From contig NZ_BMKS01000002.1 in the NCBI RefSeq assembly GCF_014644455.1, forward strand, positions 310,001 to 374,000: DNA of 64,000 nucleotides, read 5' to 3'. The DNA comes from Caldovatus sediminis. GTDB lineage: Bacteria; Pseudomonadota; Alphaproteobacteria; Acetobacterales; Acetobacteraceae. The first letter of the stretch is position 1; every line of letters starts with the position of its first letter. The translations under genes were made by a program, and so were the position numbers. Below are positions 1 to 8,904 of this stretch, piece after piece. A model generated the notes under the pieces. It did not search any database, had not been told where the DNA came from, and saw only the letters and a program-made list of their open reading frames with translations.

Positions 1-1
1 G

Positions 2-454
2 ACCGGCGCGCTGCTCGGCCTCGACGCCGTGCGCGCCGCCGCCGAGGGCCCGGTCGAGAGCGTCACCATCGAGACGCGCAAGCCGCCGCGCGGCCTCGCC
101 GGCGCGCCCTACCTGGAGCGCCACGGCATCGACGTGGCCGCGATCACCGCCCCGACCCGCGTCTTCCAGGGCAACGCCTTCGACGCGGCGCAGGGCTTCC
201 CGGCCAACGTCAACGTCGCCGCCGCGCTCGCCCTCGCCGGCATCGGGCCGGAGCGGACGCGGGTGGAGATCTGGGCCGATCCCGGCGTGACGCGCAACAT
301 GCACACGATCCGCGTCGAGGCCGAGGCGGCGCGCCTGACCATGACGATCGAGAACGTGCCGAGCGAGGAGAACCCCCGCACCGGCCGGATCACGCCGCTC
401 TCCATCCTCGCCTGCCTGCGCGGGCTGACCAGCACGCTCAGGGTCGGCAGCTAG
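2..454 (+). CDS. nadX: L-aspartate dehydrogenase, C-terminal part (5' truncated by window edge)
   Basis: Reading frame 2 is open from the first base, so the gene starts upstream of the window; 150 residues are visible. The family (DUF108/NadX) oxidises L-aspartate to iminoaspartate with NAD(P), feeding quinolinate/NAD synthesis or aspartate catabolism. Diagnostic C-terminal blocks are visible: a VFQGNAFDAAQGFPANVNVA stretch, a VEIWADPGVTRN stretch with the conserved acidic and asparagine residues, and the IENVPSEENPRTGRIT block close to the end. The N-terminal Rossmann half lies outside the window. The next gene starts 85 bases downstream. Assignment is by remembered family motifs and is strong for the part seen. 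Confidence 0.88.
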   Translation, partial: TGALLGLDAVRAAAEGPVESVTIETRKPPRGLAGAPYLERHGIDVAAITAPTRVFQGNAFDAAQGFPANVNVAAALALAGIGPERTRVEIWADPGVTRNMHTIRVEAEAARLTMTIENVPSEENPRTGRITPLSILACLRGLTSTLRVGS

Positions 455-539
455 GGTCGCGCCGGCCGGCCGCCGCGAACGCGCCGCCCGGGCCCGCGTT
501 GAGCCGCCGCGGCGGATCGGCGCCGCGGGAGGTGGAGCC

Positions 540-773
540 ATGCCCAGGTGCGATCAGTGCGGCAACGACTACGACAAGGCCTTCCAGCTCACGAAGGAGG
601 GCCGGACCTGGACCTTCGACAGCTTCGAGTGCGCGATCCAGGCCGTGGCGCCGACCTGCGCGAATTGCGGCGTGCGCATCGCCGGCCACGGCGTGGAGGA
701 GGGCGGGCAGATCTATTGCTGCGCGCATTGCGCCCGCCAGAAGGGCGCGCAGGCGGTGAGGGACCGGGCCTGA
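540..773 (+). CDS. small Cys-rich (zinc-ribbon / metallothionein-like) protein
   Basis: A 77-residue protein beginning [15 protein letters not shown]. It has eight cysteines: a CxxC at the start (C4, C7), a single Cys in the middle (FECAIQ), a second CxxC in the TCANCG segment, and a closing IYCCAHCAR cluster; two histidines lie among them. The spacing suggests one or two structural metal sites. Proteins of this type are often labelled prokaryotic metallothionein, but it lacks the dense Cys content of true metallothioneins. It is preceded by a GGGAGGTGGAG-type ribosome binding site directly before the ATG. It stands alone between nadX and rpsB. Function unknown; zinc or other metal binding is inference. 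Confidence 0.7.
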   Translation: MPRCDQCGNDYDKAFQLTKEGRTWTFDSFECAIQAVAPTCANCGVRIAGHGVEEGGQIYCCAHCARQKGAQAVRDRA

Positions 774-835
774 GGCGCGCGCCGCCCGCCTCGGCGCCCG
801 GCCGGCCGCGGCGGTCCGCGGTGCACGCCGCCTGC

Positions 836-855
836 GCCGCGCGCTTGCGCGCGGC
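836..855. repeat. perfect inverted repeat upstream of rpsB
   Basis: Nine bases (836-844) are perfectly complementary to 847-855 with a two-base centre, giving a very GC-rich hairpin between the small Cys-rich gene and rpsB. There is no T-run, so it could be a terminator for the upstream gene, an rpsB leader structure, or chance in GC-rich DNA. A second small hairpin (957-961 with 966-970) lies nearer the rpsB start. Confidence 0.35.
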
Positions 856-1017
856 CCGTGCTTGCGCCATATCCCCGCCGCCGGCCCGGCTCCCGCGACC
901 GGGGCGGCAAATCCGCACGCGGCGCGCCCTTCCTGCAACCCCAGGCGAGGGTCCGGTCCCCGAAGGGGGAGGCGCCGCGGAGGCCCAACCGGACCAGACA
1001 GGAAGGAGTCTCGCCCG

Positions 1018-1923
1018 ATGGCGATGCCCGAGGTTTCCCTGCGCCAGCTGCTCGAGGCCGGCGTCCACTTCGGCCACCACACGCGGCGGTGGAACCCGAA
1101 GATGGCGCCCTACATCTTCGGCGTGCGCAACCAGGTCCACATCCTGGACCTGCAGCAGACCGTGCCGATGCTCGACCGCGCGCTGCGCGCGATTCGCGAC
1201 GTGGTCGCGGCCGGCGGGCGGGTGCTGTTCGTCGGCACCAAGAAGGCCGCCGCCGAGTACGTCGCCGAGGCTGCCCGGCGCTGCGGCCAGTACTACGTGA
1301 ACCACCGCTGGCTCGGCGGCATGCTGACCAACTGGAAGACCATCACCGGCTCGATCAAGCGCCTGCGCCAGATGGAGGAGCAGCTCGCCGGCAACGTCCA
1401 GGGCCTGACCAAGAAGGAGATCCTGATGCTGACGCGCGAGCGCGACAAGCTCGAGCGCGCGCTCGGCGGCATCAAGGAGATGGGCGGCCTGCCCGACATC
1501 CTGTTCGTCATCGACACGGTGAAGGAGAAGCTCGCGATCGAGGAGGCCAACAAGCTCGGCATCCCGGTCGTGGCGGTGGTCGACTCCAACTCCGACCCCT
1601 CCGGCGTCGCCTATCCGATCCCCGGCAACGACGACGCGATCCGCGCCATCAACCTCTATTGCGACCTGGTGGCCGCCGCCGTGCTCGACGGCATCTCGGC
1701 CGAGCTGCAGGCCTCGGGCGTGGATCTCGGCGCCGCCGCCGAGCCGCTGCCGGAGGAGCTTCCGCCCGAGACGGCGGGCGGCGAGCCGCTGTTCGAGGGC
1801 GAGGCGCCGGGCCGGGCGCTGGCCGCGATGGATCGCGAGGACCTGGAGCGCGAGCTGCGCGAGGAGATCGCCCAGTCGCGCCGCGGCGAGGGCGAGGGCG
1901 AGGCCCGGCCGGGCCGGGGCTGA
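1018..1923 (+). CDS. rpsB: 30S ribosomal protein S2
   Basis: S2 of the small ribosomal subunit, 301 residues. The start ATG at 1018 is chosen because the protein then begins [20 protein letters not shown], the canonical S2 N-terminus, and a GGAAGGAG ribosome binding site sits nine bases upstream (1001-1008). Characteristic blocks follow: [11 protein letters not shown], the FVGTKKAA segment, the [12 protein letters not shown] segment and the [13 protein letters not shown] block. The protein is about 50 residues longer than typical bacterial S2; the extra C-terminus (after about residue 230) is Glu/Arg/Gly-rich. First gene of the long operon running to 15890; tsf follows after 33 bases, the usual bacterial pairing. 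Confidence 0.98.
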   Translation: MAMPEVSLRQLLEAGVHFGHHTRRWNPKMAPYIFGVRNQVHILDLQQTVPMLDRALRAIRDVVAAGGRVLFVGTKKAAAEYVAEAARRCGQYYVNHRWLGGMLTNWKTITGSIKRLRQMEEQLAGNVQGLTKKEILMLTRERDKLERALGGIKEMGGLPDILFVIDTVKEKLAIEEANKLGIPVVAVVDSNSDPSGVAYPIPGNDDAIRAINLYCDLVAAAVLDGISAELQASGVDLGAAAEPLPEELPPETAGGEPLFEGEAPGRALAAMDREDLERELREEIAQSRRGEGEGEARPGRG

Positions 1924-1956
1924 GGCCGCAAGCAACCACACGGGAGACGACACGCC

Positions 1957-2880
1957 ATGGCCGAGATCACGGCGGCGATGGTCCGCGACCTGCGCGAGAA
2001 GACCGGCGCGGGCATGATGGACTGCAAGAAGGCGCTCAGCGAGACCGGCGGCGACATGGAGGCCGCGGTGGACTGGCTGCGCAAGAAGGGCCTCTCGGCC
2101 GCGGCCAAGAAGAGCGGCCGCGTCGCCGCCGAGGGGCTGATCGGCGTCGCCAGCGGCCCCAAGGTCGCCGGCATGGTCGAGGTCAACGCCGAGACCGACT
2201 TCGTCGCCCGCAACGAGCTGTTCCAGAACTTCGTCGCCGAGGTGGCGGGCCTCGTGCTCTCGGTCGGCGAGGACGTGGAGGCGCTGAAGCGCGCCACCTA
2301 TCCCGGCACCACCCACACGGTGCAGGACGAGCTGACGCGCCTGATCGCCACCATCGGCGAGAACATGACGATCCGCCGCGCCCGTCGGCTGCAGGTGCCG
2401 AGCGGCGCGGTCGCGACCTACGTGCACAACGCGGTCCGGCCGGGCCTCGGCCGGATCGGCGTGCTGGTGGCGATCGAGGGGCCGGGCGAGCTCGAGGCGC
2501 TCGAGACCCTCGGCCGGCAGGTCGGCATGCACGTCGCCGCCGCCCGGCCCGAGGCGCTCGACATCGGCGGCATCGACCCCTCCGCGCTGGCGCGGGAGAA
2601 GGCGGTGCTGGCCGAGCAGGCGCGCGCCTCCGGCAAGCCGGAGAACATCATCGAGAAGATGGTCGAGGGCCGGATCCGCAAGTACTACGAGGAGGTCGTC
2701 CTGCTCGAGCAGGTCTGGGTCCACGACGGCGAGAGCCGGGTGAAGGAGGTGGCGCGCAAGGCCGGGGTGAACATCGTCGGCTTCGCCCGCTTCCAGCTCG
2801 GCGAGGGCATCGAGCGGCCGGCGAGCGACTTCGCCGCCGAGGTCGCCGCCGCCGCGGGTTCGGCGGCCGGCGGCCCCTGA
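1957..2880 (+). CDS. tsf: elongation factor Ts
   Basis: EF-Ts, 307 residues, the guanine nucleotide exchange factor that regenerates EF-Tu-GTP. The N-terminal UBA-like domain ([20 protein letters not shown]) is followed by the TDFVARN motif at residues 80-86, whose Asp-Phe inserts into EF-Tu. The C-terminal core contains the expected duplicated subdomain and coiled-coil region. Length fits the alphaproteobacterial family. It lies directly downstream of rpsB, and a stem-loop (2909-2935) separates it from pyrH, so rpsB-tsf may be expressed partly independently of what follows. Confidence 0.98.
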   Translation: MAEITAAMVRDLREKTGAGMMDCKKALSETGGDMEAAVDWLRKKGLSAAAKKSGRVAAEGLIGVASGPKVAGMVEVNAETDFVARNELFQNFVAEVAGLVLSVGEDVEALKRATYPGTTHTVQDELTRLIATIGENMTIRRARRLQVPSGAVATYVHNAVRPGLGRIGVLVAIEGPGELEALETLGRQVGMHVAAARPEALDIGGIDPSALAREKAVLAEQARASGKPENIIEKMVEGRIRKYYEEVVLLEQVWVHDGESRVKEVARKAGVNIVGFARFQLGEGIERPASDFAAEVAAAAGSAAGGP

Positions 2881-2908
2881 CAGCTCCGCAGGCGCGCGCC
2901 GCCCGCGC

Positions 2909-2941
2909 GCCCGGTCGGCCTTGGTCCGGCCGGGCGGCTTT
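2909..2941 (+). terminator. stem-loop between tsf and pyrH (partial terminator or attenuator)
   Basis: A ten-base-pair stem, 2909-2918 paired with 2926-2935 (one G-U pair in RNA) around a seven-base loop, lies 28 bases after the tsf stop and is followed by a short GGCTTTGCC stretch. The T content is weak, so read-through into pyrH is likely. Confidence 0.45.
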
Positions 2942-3025
2942 GCCTTGCCCGCCCCCGGGGCGCTGCCTATGGTGCCCCGCCCGATGGATCGCTGTTCCGG
3001 GCCCGCCGAAGGCCTCGCAAGACCG

Positions 3026-3760
3026 ATGACAGCCGCCAAGCCGCCCGCCTACAAGCGCGTTCTGCTCAAGGTCTCCGGCGAGGCCCTGATGGGCGAGCGC
3101 GAGTACGGACTCGACACCGCGACCTGCCGGCGGATCGCCGAGGACGTGAAGGGCGTGGTGGATCTCGGCGTCCAGGTCTGCCTCGTCATCGGCGGCGGCA
3201 ACATCTTCCGCGGCGTCTCCGCCGCCGCCGCCGGCATGGACCGCGCGCAGGCCGACTATATGGGCATGCTGGCGACGGTGATGAACGCGCTCGCCATGCA
3301 GTCCGCCCTCGAGAGCATCGGCGTCGTCACCCGCGTGCAGTCGGCGATCCCCATGGCCTCGGTCTGCGAGCCCTACATCCGCCGCCGCGCCGAGCGGCAC
3401 ATGGAGAAGGGCCGCGTCGTCATCTTCGCCGCCGGCACGGGCAACCCGTTCTTCACCACCGACACCGCGGCGGCGCTGCGCGCGGCCGAGATGCGCTGCG
3501 ACGCCCTGTTCAAGGGCACCCAGGTGGACGGTGTCTATTCCGCCGACCCCCGCAAGAACCCGCGCGCGGAGCGCTACGAGCGGCTCACCTACCTCGACAT
3601 GCTCGCGCGCGACCTGCAGGTGATGGACGCTGCCGCGATCAGCCTCGCGCGCGAGAACAGGCTTCCGATCGTGGTCTTCAACATCCACGAGCCCGGCGCC
3701 TTCACCGCGGTGATGAAGGGCGAGGGGCGCTTCACCACCGTCGTCGAGCAGATCCAGTAG
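3026..3760 (+). CDS. pyrH: UMP kinase
   Basis: Amino-acid-kinase-fold uridylate kinase, 244 residues, phosphorylating UMP to UDP with ATP; hexameric, with allosteric GTP/UTP control in proteobacteria. The ATG at 3026 is chosen because it gives the usual short N-terminus before the [12 protein letters not shown] nucleotide-binding block; an in-frame start further upstream would run through the tsf-pyrH stem-loop. Other family blocks: [24 protein letters not shown], and the [20 protein letters not shown] segment that binds the nucleotides. It sits between tsf and frr, the standard bacterial order. Confidence 0.97.
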   Translation: MTAAKPPAYKRVLLKVSGEALMGEREYGLDTATCRRIAEDVKGVVDLGVQVCLVIGGGNIFRGVSAAAAGMDRAQADYMGMLATVMNALAMQSALESIGVVTRVQSAIPMASVCEPYIRRRAERHMEKGRVVIFAAGTGNPFFTTDTAAALRAAEMRCDALFKGTQVDGVYSADPRKNPRAERYERLTYLDMLARDLQVMDAAAISLARENRLPIVVFNIHEPGAFTAVMKGEGRFTTVVEQIQ

Positions 3761-3782
3761 CAACCAGGGGGAGGGTCCGGTC

Positions 3783-4349
3783 ATGCCCGCCGACCTCAAG
3801 ACGCTGAAGCAGGACCTCCAGCGCCGGATGGACGGGGCGCTCGAGACGCTGAAGCGGGAATTCGCCGGGCTGCGCACGGGCCGCGCCAGCCCCGCGCTGC
3901 TCGAGCCGATCCGCGTCGAGGCCTATGGCGGCCAGCAGCCGCTCAACCAGGTCGCCAACATCTCGGTCGGCGGGCCGGCGATGCTCTCGGTCCAGGTCTG
4001 GGACAAGTCGCTCGTCAAGGCGGTGGAGAGCGCGATCCGCGAGGCCAATCTCGGCCTCAACCCGCAGACCGAGGGGCAGGTGATCCGCGTCCCCCTGCCG
4101 CCGCTGACCGAACAGCGCCGCAACGACCTGGTCAAGGCCGCGCACCGTTACGCCGAGGGCGCCCGCGTCGCCATCCGCGCCGTCCGGCGCGACGGCATGG
4201 AGCAGATCAAGGCCTGGGACAAGAAGCACGAGATCAGCGAGGACGACTCCCGGCGCTGGCACGACGAGGTGCAGAAGCTGACCGACCAGTACATCAGGAA
4301 GGTGGACGAGGCGCTGCACGAGAAGGAGAAGGACATCCGCCACGTCTGA
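3783..4349 (+). CDS. frr: ribosome recycling factor
   Basis: RRF, 188 residues, which with EF-G splits post-termination ribosomes. The family signature is intact: the FAGLRTGRASPALL block near the N-terminus, the QQPLNQVANISV segment, VIRVPLPPLTEQRR in the middle and the long C-terminal helix with RRDGMEQIKAWDKK. A GGGGGAGGG ribosome binding site sits just before the ATG at 3783. The gene follows pyrH after 22 bases, consistent with co-transcription. Confidence 0.98.
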   Translation: MPADLKTLKQDLQRRMDGALETLKREFAGLRTGRASPALLEPIRVEAYGGQQPLNQVANISVGGPAMLSVQVWDKSLVKAVESAIREANLGLNPQTEGQVIRVPLPPLTEQRRNDLVKAAHRYAEGARVAIRAVRRDGMEQIKAWDKKHEISEDDSRRWHDEVQKLTDQYIRKVDEALHEKEKDIRHV

Positions 4350-4416
4350 GGGCGCGGCGGGACGCGCACGGAACCCCGATGGGCACGCAGGCACTCCTCA
4401 GGCGCCGCCGCGATCC

Positions 4417-5358
4417 ATGGCGGACGGATTGAGCGCGCCGCCGCCCCCGCCGCCCTGCCCGGGGCCGCCGGCGCCTCCGGCCGGGGGCGTCGGCGCCGCG
4501 CCGTGCGCGGCCGCGCCGGCGGCGGCGCCCTTCCCGCCGCCGCCGGCCCATGTCGGCATCATCATGGACGGCAACCGCCGCTGGGCGGAGGCCCGCGGCC
4601 TGCCGGTCTCGCTCGGCCACAAGGCCGGGGCGGAGGCGGCGCGCCGGACCATCGAGGCGGCCGGGCGGATGGGCATCGCCTGGCTCACCCTGTTCGCCTT
4701 CTCCTCGGAGAACTGGCGCCGGCCGGTCGAGGAGGTGAGCGCGCTCACCGGCCTGCTCCGCCTCTACCTGCGCAGCGAGGTCGGGACCCTGGTCAAGGAG
4801 GGCGTCCGCCTGCGGGTGATCGGCGAGCACGCCCGCTTCGGCCCGGAACTCGCCCGCGCCATCGAGGCCGCGGAGGCCGCGACCGCGCACGGCACGCGGC
4901 TCAACCTCACCGTCGCGCTCTCCTATGGGGGGCGGGCGGAGATCCTCGCGGCGGCGCAGGCCGTCGCGCGCGCCGCGAAGGCCGGCTCGCTCGATCCCGA
5001 GGCGCTGGACGAGACCGCCTTCGCGGGATTCCTGCACACCGCCGGCATGCCCGATCCCGACCTCATCATCCGCACCTCGGGCGAGCAGCGGCTGTCGAAC
5101 TTCCTGCTCTGGCAGGCCGCCTACGCCGAGTTCGTCTTCACCGAGGTGCTCTGGCCCGATTTCGGCGCCGACGACCTCGCCCGCGCGGTGGCCGAGTTCC
5201 ACCGCCGCGAGCGCCGCTACGGCGTGCGCTGCGCCGCAACCGGGGGGGGCGCCCCGACGGTGGCGCGCCCGGTCCCTGCGCCCCAGGGGGCGTCGGGGCC
5301 GTCCGAGGCCGTCGCCGCGCCGCCCGGGCCCTTGCCGCCGGCGGCGCTGGCGGGCTGA
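4417..5358 (+). CDS. uppS: undecaprenyl diphosphate synthase with Pro/Ala-rich N-terminal extension
   Basis: cis-Prenyltransferase, 313 residues, making the C55 undecaprenyl diphosphate carrier for peptidoglycan and O-antigen. The catalytic aspartate is D51 in HVGIIMDGNRRWA; further family motifs are the FAFSSENWRRP block and the closing DLIIRTSGEQRLSNFLLWQ and DFGADDL segments. About 43 residues of almost pure Pro/Ala/Gly precede the catalytic domain and about 45 low-complexity residues follow it, so the enzyme is longer than the usual 230-250. If the real start is internal, no better-placed ATG exists before D51, so the extension is probably translated. Its stop is one base before the cdsA start. 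Confidence 0.94.
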   Translation: MADGLSAPPPPPPCPGPPAPPAGGVGAAPCAAAPAAAPFPPPPAHVGIIMDGNRRWAEARGLPVSLGHKAGAEAARRTIEAAGRMGIAWLTLFAFSSENWRRPVEEVSALTGLLRLYLRSEVGTLVKEGVRLRVIGEHARFGPELARAIEAAEAATAHGTRLNLTVALSYGGRAEILAAAQAVARAAKAGSLDPEALDETAFAGFLHTAGMPDPDLIIRTSGEQRLSNFLLWQAAYAEFVFTEVLWPDFGADDLARAVAEFHRRERRYGVRCAATGGGAPTVARPVPAPQGASGPSEAVAAPPGPLPPAALAG

Positions 5359-5359
5359 C

Positions 5360-6247
5360 ATGGGCGCCGCCGCCGCCGGTGGGGGTGGGCCGCCCGTCGC
5401 GCCTTCCGAAGGCGCGGCCCGGCGCTGGGCCGACCTCCGCAAGCGCGTGCTCTCGGCGCTGGTGCTCGGCCCGGCCGCGCTCGCCGCGATCTGGCTCGGG
5501 GCGGCGCCCTGGACCGCGCTGGTCGCCGTCGCGGCCGCGGTGCTCGCCTGGGAGTGGGTGCGTCTCTGCGGGCTGAGCACGCGTGCGGTGCCCGGCATCG
5601 CGGTGCCGGCGACGGTGCTGGCGGCGGGAGGGCTGGCGGTCGCCGGTTGGCCGCTTGGCGGCCTCGGCCTGCTGGTCTTGGGCTTCGGCCTCACCTGGCT
5701 CGGCGCCGCCCGGCTGCCGCGGCGCGACGGCGCGGCCGTGCCGGCCGGTGCCCTGGCCGCGGGCGTGTTGTATATCGGCATCGCCGGCCTCGCCTTGATC
5801 GTGTTGCGGGACGACAACGACGCAGGGCGCGCGAATGTGCTATTTGTTTTCCTGGTGGTCTGGGCGAGCGACATCGGCGCCTACATGGCCGGCCGCGCGC
5901 TGGGCGGACCGAAGCTCGCGCCCGCGGTCTCCCCGAACAAGACCTGGTCGGGTGCCGTGGGCGGCCTGGCCGCGGCGGTGCTCGTCGGCACCGCCGCCGC
6001 CGCGGTCCTGGCGCCGGGAGGAGAAGTGTGGCGGAGCATGGCGGTGGCGGCGTTGCTCGGCGTGATGGCGCAGGCGGGCGACCTCCTGGAGAGCTGGATC
6101 AAGCGCCGGTTCCGGGTGAAGGACACGTCGCGCCTGATCCCCGGCCACGGCGGGCTCCTCGACCGGCTGGACGGGGTGCTGGCCGCGGCGCCGGTGGCCG
6201 CGCTGCTGGCCTGGACGCTCGGCCAGGGGACGCCGCTCTGGCGATGA
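5360..6247 (+). CDS. cdsA: phosphatidate cytidylyltransferase (CDP-diglyceride synthase)
   Basis: Integral membrane enzyme, 295 residues, converting phosphatidic acid and CTP to CDP-diacylglycerol for all phospholipid synthesis. The polytopic N-terminal part starts with a hydrophobic run from about residue 30. The conserved SDIGAYMAGRALGGPKLAP-type segment is followed by the PROSITE-type CDS signature near the C-terminus (SWIKRRFRVKD ... PGHGGLLDRLD), which carries the metal-binding aspartates. Start ATG at 5360 lies one base after the uppS stop; the end overlaps dxr by ATGA, so uppS, cdsA and dxr are translationally coupled. Confidence 0.96.
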   Translation: MGAAAAGGGGPPVAPSEGAARRWADLRKRVLSALVLGPAALAAIWLGAAPWTALVAVAAAVLAWEWVRLCGLSTRAVPGIAVPATVLAAGGLAVAGWPLGGLGLLVLGFGLTWLGAARLPRRDGAAVPAGALAAGVLYIGIAGLALIVLRDDNDAGRANVLFVFLVVWASDIGAYMAGRALGGPKLAPAVSPNKTWSGAVGGLAAAVLVGTAAAAVLAPGGEVWRSMAVAALLGVMAQAGDLLESWIKRRFRVKDTSRLIPGHGGLLDRLDGVLAAAPVAALLAWTLGQGTPLWR

Positions 6248-7461
6248 GCGCGCTGGCCGGCAACGCGGGCGCCGTCCGCGACGGCGCGGCGCCGCGCCGC
6301 GTCAGCCTGCTCGGCAGCACCGGCTCGGTCGGGCGCAGCACCGCCGCGCTGCTCGAGGCCGCGCCGCCGGGCGCCTTCGTGGTGGAGGCGCTGGTCGCGG
6401 GGCGGGACGCCGCCGCACTCGCGGCCCAGGCGGTCCGGCTCGGCGCCCGCCAGGCGGTGCTTGCCGATCCCGCGGGCTATGCCGAGCTGCGCGAGGCGCT
6501 CTCCGGCACCGGCATCCGCGTCGCCGCCGGCGCCGAGGCGGCGGAGGAGGCGGCCGCCAGCGCCGCCGACTGGACGATGGCGGCGATCGTCGGCGCCGCC
6601 GGGCTGCGCCCGACCCTCGCCGCGCTGCGCAACGGCGGCGTGCTCGCGCTGGCCAACAAGGAGAGCCTCGTCTGCGCGGGCGACCTCGTCGTGGCCGAGG
6701 CGCGCCGCGCCGGCGCCACCATCCTGCCCGTCGACTCCGAGCACAGCGCGATCTTCCAGGCGCTCGACGCGCGCGAGCCGGCCGCCGTCGAGAAGATCGT
6801 CCTCACCGCCTCCGGCGGGCCGTGCCGGCTGATGGACCAGGCGCAGATGGCGGCGGTGACGCCGGAGATCGCGGTGCGCCACCCGGTCTGGAACATGGGC
6901 GCCAAGATCAGCGTCGATTCCGCGACCATGATGAACAAGGGCCTCGAGCTGATCGAGGCCGCCCGCCTCTTCCCGGTGCCGGAGGAGCGGATCGAGGTGC
7001 TGGTCCACCCGCAGTCCGCGGTGCACGGCCTGGTGCAGTACGCCGACGGCTCGATCATCGCCCAGCTCGGCACGCCGGACATGCGCACGCCGATCGCCTA
7101 CGCGCTCGCCTGGCCGCGGCGCATGGCGGTGGACCTGCCGCGGCTCGACCTCGCCGCGCTGGGGCGGCTCGAGTTCGCGGCGCCCGACCTGGCGCGCTTC
7201 CCGGCGCTGCGCCTCGCGCGCGAGGCCTTGCGAGCGGGCGGCGGCGCCCCCACCATCCTGAACGCGGCGAACGAGGCCGCGGTCCGGCTTTTCCTCGAGC
7301 GGCGCCTCGGTTTCCTCGACATCGCCGCGGTGGTCGAGGAGGTGCTCCTGCGGCTCGGCGCGCCGCCGGCGGAGGGCCTGGAGGCGATCCTCGCCCTCGA
7401 CGCGGCGGCGCGGCAGGAGGCGCTGCGCTGTGCCGCCGCACGGCGGGCGCGGGCGGCGTGA
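6244..7461 (+). CDS. dxr: 1-deoxy-D-xylulose 5-phosphate reductoisomerase
   Basis: MEP-pathway enzyme, 405 residues, that rearranges and reduces DXP to 2-C-methylerythritol 4-phosphate with NADPH. The ATG at 6244 overlaps the cdsA stop (ATGA). The NADPH-binding LLGSTGSVGRST motif comes close to the N-terminus, the metal/substrate-binding PVDSEHSAIFQAL and KISVDSATMMNKGLE blocks lie in the middle, and the flexible-lid HPQSAVHGLVQYADGS segment follows. All are intact. Together with uppS and cdsA it makes this stretch an isoprenoid/lipid precursor module. Confidence 0.98.
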   Translation: MSALAGNAGAVRDGAAPRRVSLLGSTGSVGRSTAALLEAAPPGAFVVEALVAGRDAAALAAQAVRLGARQAVLADPAGYAELREALSGTGIRVAAGAEAAEEAAASAADWTMAAIVGAAGLRPTLAALRNGGVLALANKESLVCAGDLVVAEARRAGATILPVDSEHSAIFQALDAREPAAVEKIVLTASGGPCRLMDQAQMAAVTPEIAVRHPVWNMGAKISVDSATMMNKGLELIEAARLFPVPEERIEVLVHPQSAVHGLVQYADGSIIAQLGTPDMRTPIAYALAWPRRMAVDLPRLDLAALGRLEFAAPDLARFPALRLAREALRAGGGAPTILNAANEAAVRLFLERRLGFLDIAAVVEEVLLRLGAPPAEGLEAILALDAAARQEALRCAAARRARAA

Positions 7462-7577
7462 GCCGCCGGCCGGCCGTGGCGCGCGCCGCGCCGTGACGAT
7501 CCCCGGTGCGCCCTGGCGGGCGTGCCGGACGCGCCTCCGCCCGAGTGCGGGCGGGATGCCCTCTGGAGACCTGATCC

Positions 7578-8705
7578 TTGGACCTGCTGCCCGACCCGTT
7601 CCGCACCATCCTCGCCTTCGTCGTGGTGCTCGGCGTGCTCGTGTTCTTCCACGAGCTCGGCCACTACCTCGCGGCGCGCTGGCGCGGCGTGCACGTGGAG
7701 ACCTTCTCGATCGGGTTCGGGCGGCCGCTCTGGTCCTGGACCGACCGTCGCGGCACCAACTGGCGCGTCGCCTGGCTCCCGCTCGGGGGCTACGTGAAGC
7801 TGCACGGCCAGGAGCATCCCGGCGTCGAGATCCCTCCCGAGCAGCGGGCGCGCTACCGTCCCGGCGAGACCTTCCACGACAAGCCGGTGCGCGACCGCGC
7901 GATCGTGGTCGCGGCCGGTCCGATCGCCAATTTCGTGCTCGCGGTCGTCCTGTTCGCCGCCCTGTTCGGCACCGTCGGCGTTCCCTCGGGCGGCACGGTC
8001 ATCGGCTCCGTCGTCGAGGGCTCGGCCGCCGAGCGCGCCGGCCTGCGGCCGGGGGACCGCATCATCGCCCTCGACGCCGAGCCGGTGACGCGCTTCGACG
8101 AGGTGCAGCGCTACGTGCAGCCGCGCGCCGGCGTGCCGATCGAGATCCGCGTCCGGCGCGGCGGCGAGGCGGCGGACGGCGGCGAGGTGCTGACGCTGCG
8201 CGCGGTGCCCGAGGCGCGGAACGGACCGGCGGGGGTCGGCGTGCTCGGCATCACCGGCGGGGCGGTGGTGTACGAGCGGCTCGATCCCTTCCGCGCCGTC
8301 TGGTCCGGGGTGGTCCACACCGCGAGCGTGACCGGGCAGACCCTGGCCGGGGTCTGGCAGATGATCGCCGGCCACCGCGGCACGGAGGAGCTGGGCGGGC
8401 CGCTGCGCATCGCCCAGCTCTCGGGCCAGGTGGCGGAGATGGGCTGGGTGAGCCTCGTCAGCTTCATCGCCATCCTCTCGATCAACCTGGCGCTGATCAA
8501 CCTGTTCCCGATCCCGATCCTCGACGGCGGCCACCTGGTGTTCTACGCGATCGAGGCGGTGCGCGGCCGCCCGCTGCCGCCGCGGGCGCAGGAGATCGGG
8601 TTGCGCGCCGGATTCGCCCTGCTGATCACGCTGTTCCTGTTCGTCACCTGGAACGATCTCGTGCAGTGGGGCCTGTTCCGCTGGATCGCGGGAATCGGCG
8701 GCTGA
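7578..8705 (+). CDS. rseP: site-2 metalloprotease RseP/MmpA family
   Basis: Inner-membrane zinc metalloprotease, 375 residues, of the RseP/MmpA/YaeL family that performs intramembrane cleavage of anti-sigma factors or polarity proteins. The zinc motif HELGH is at residues 25-29 within the first transmembrane segment, a single PDZ domain occupies about residues 130-205, and the second catalytic motif NLFPIPILDGG places the Asp ligand near residue 316. Translation most likely starts at the TTG at 7578, preceded by GGAG at 7565-7568. It lies in the usual dxr-rseP-bamA order. Confidence 0.96.
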   Translation: MDLLPDPFRTILAFVVVLGVLVFFHELGHYLAARWRGVHVETFSIGFGRPLWSWTDRRGTNWRVAWLPLGGYVKLHGQEHPGVEIPPEQRARYRPGETFHDKPVRDRAIVVAAGPIANFVLAVVLFAALFGTVGVPSGGTVIGSVVEGSAAERAGLRPGDRIIALDAEPVTRFDEVQRYVQPRAGVPIEIRVRRGGEAADGGEVLTLRAVPEARNGPAGVGVLGITGGAVVYERLDPFRAVWSGVVHTASVTGQTLAGVWQMIAGHRGTEELGGPLRIAQLSGQVAEMGWVSLVSFIAILSINLALINLFPIPILDGGHLVFYAIEAVRGRPLPPRAQEIGLRAGFALLITLFLFVTWNDLVQWGLFRWIAGIGG

Positions 8706-8708
8706 GGA

Positions 8709-8737
8709 GGCGCGCCCCGGTTTCGGGGACACGCGCC
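8709..8737 (+). terminator. hairpin after rseP
   Basis: Outer arms 8709-8714 and 8732-8737 plus inner arms 8715-8719 and 8724-8728 form an eleven-pair stem with a four-base loop and a three-base bulge, starting a few bases after the rseP stop. No T-tract follows, so termination would be weak or factor-assisted. A smaller six-pair hairpin (8840-8845 with 8852-8857) lies nearer bamA. Confidence 0.38.
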
Positions 8738-8904
8738 GCCGCCTGACGCGGGCGCGGGTGCCGCGAGGGGGCGCCGTCGCCCGCCTCCGGCCGGAGCCGG
8801 GCGCGGCGCGCGGGCACGGGGCGCCGCTCAAGGGGGTGGCGGGTCATCACCGACCCGGTTAGTGTGCCGCCCCTCCGCAACCCCTGCTTTCGGGTCCGAG
8901 TCGC

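Noticed and set aside
589-3039. 816-codon open frame on the minus strand opposite rpsB and tsf
   Set aside because: Both plus-strand genes are certain; the minus frame has no family motif and a Arg/Ala/Gly/Leu-heavy composition typical of antisense frames in very GC-rich DNA.
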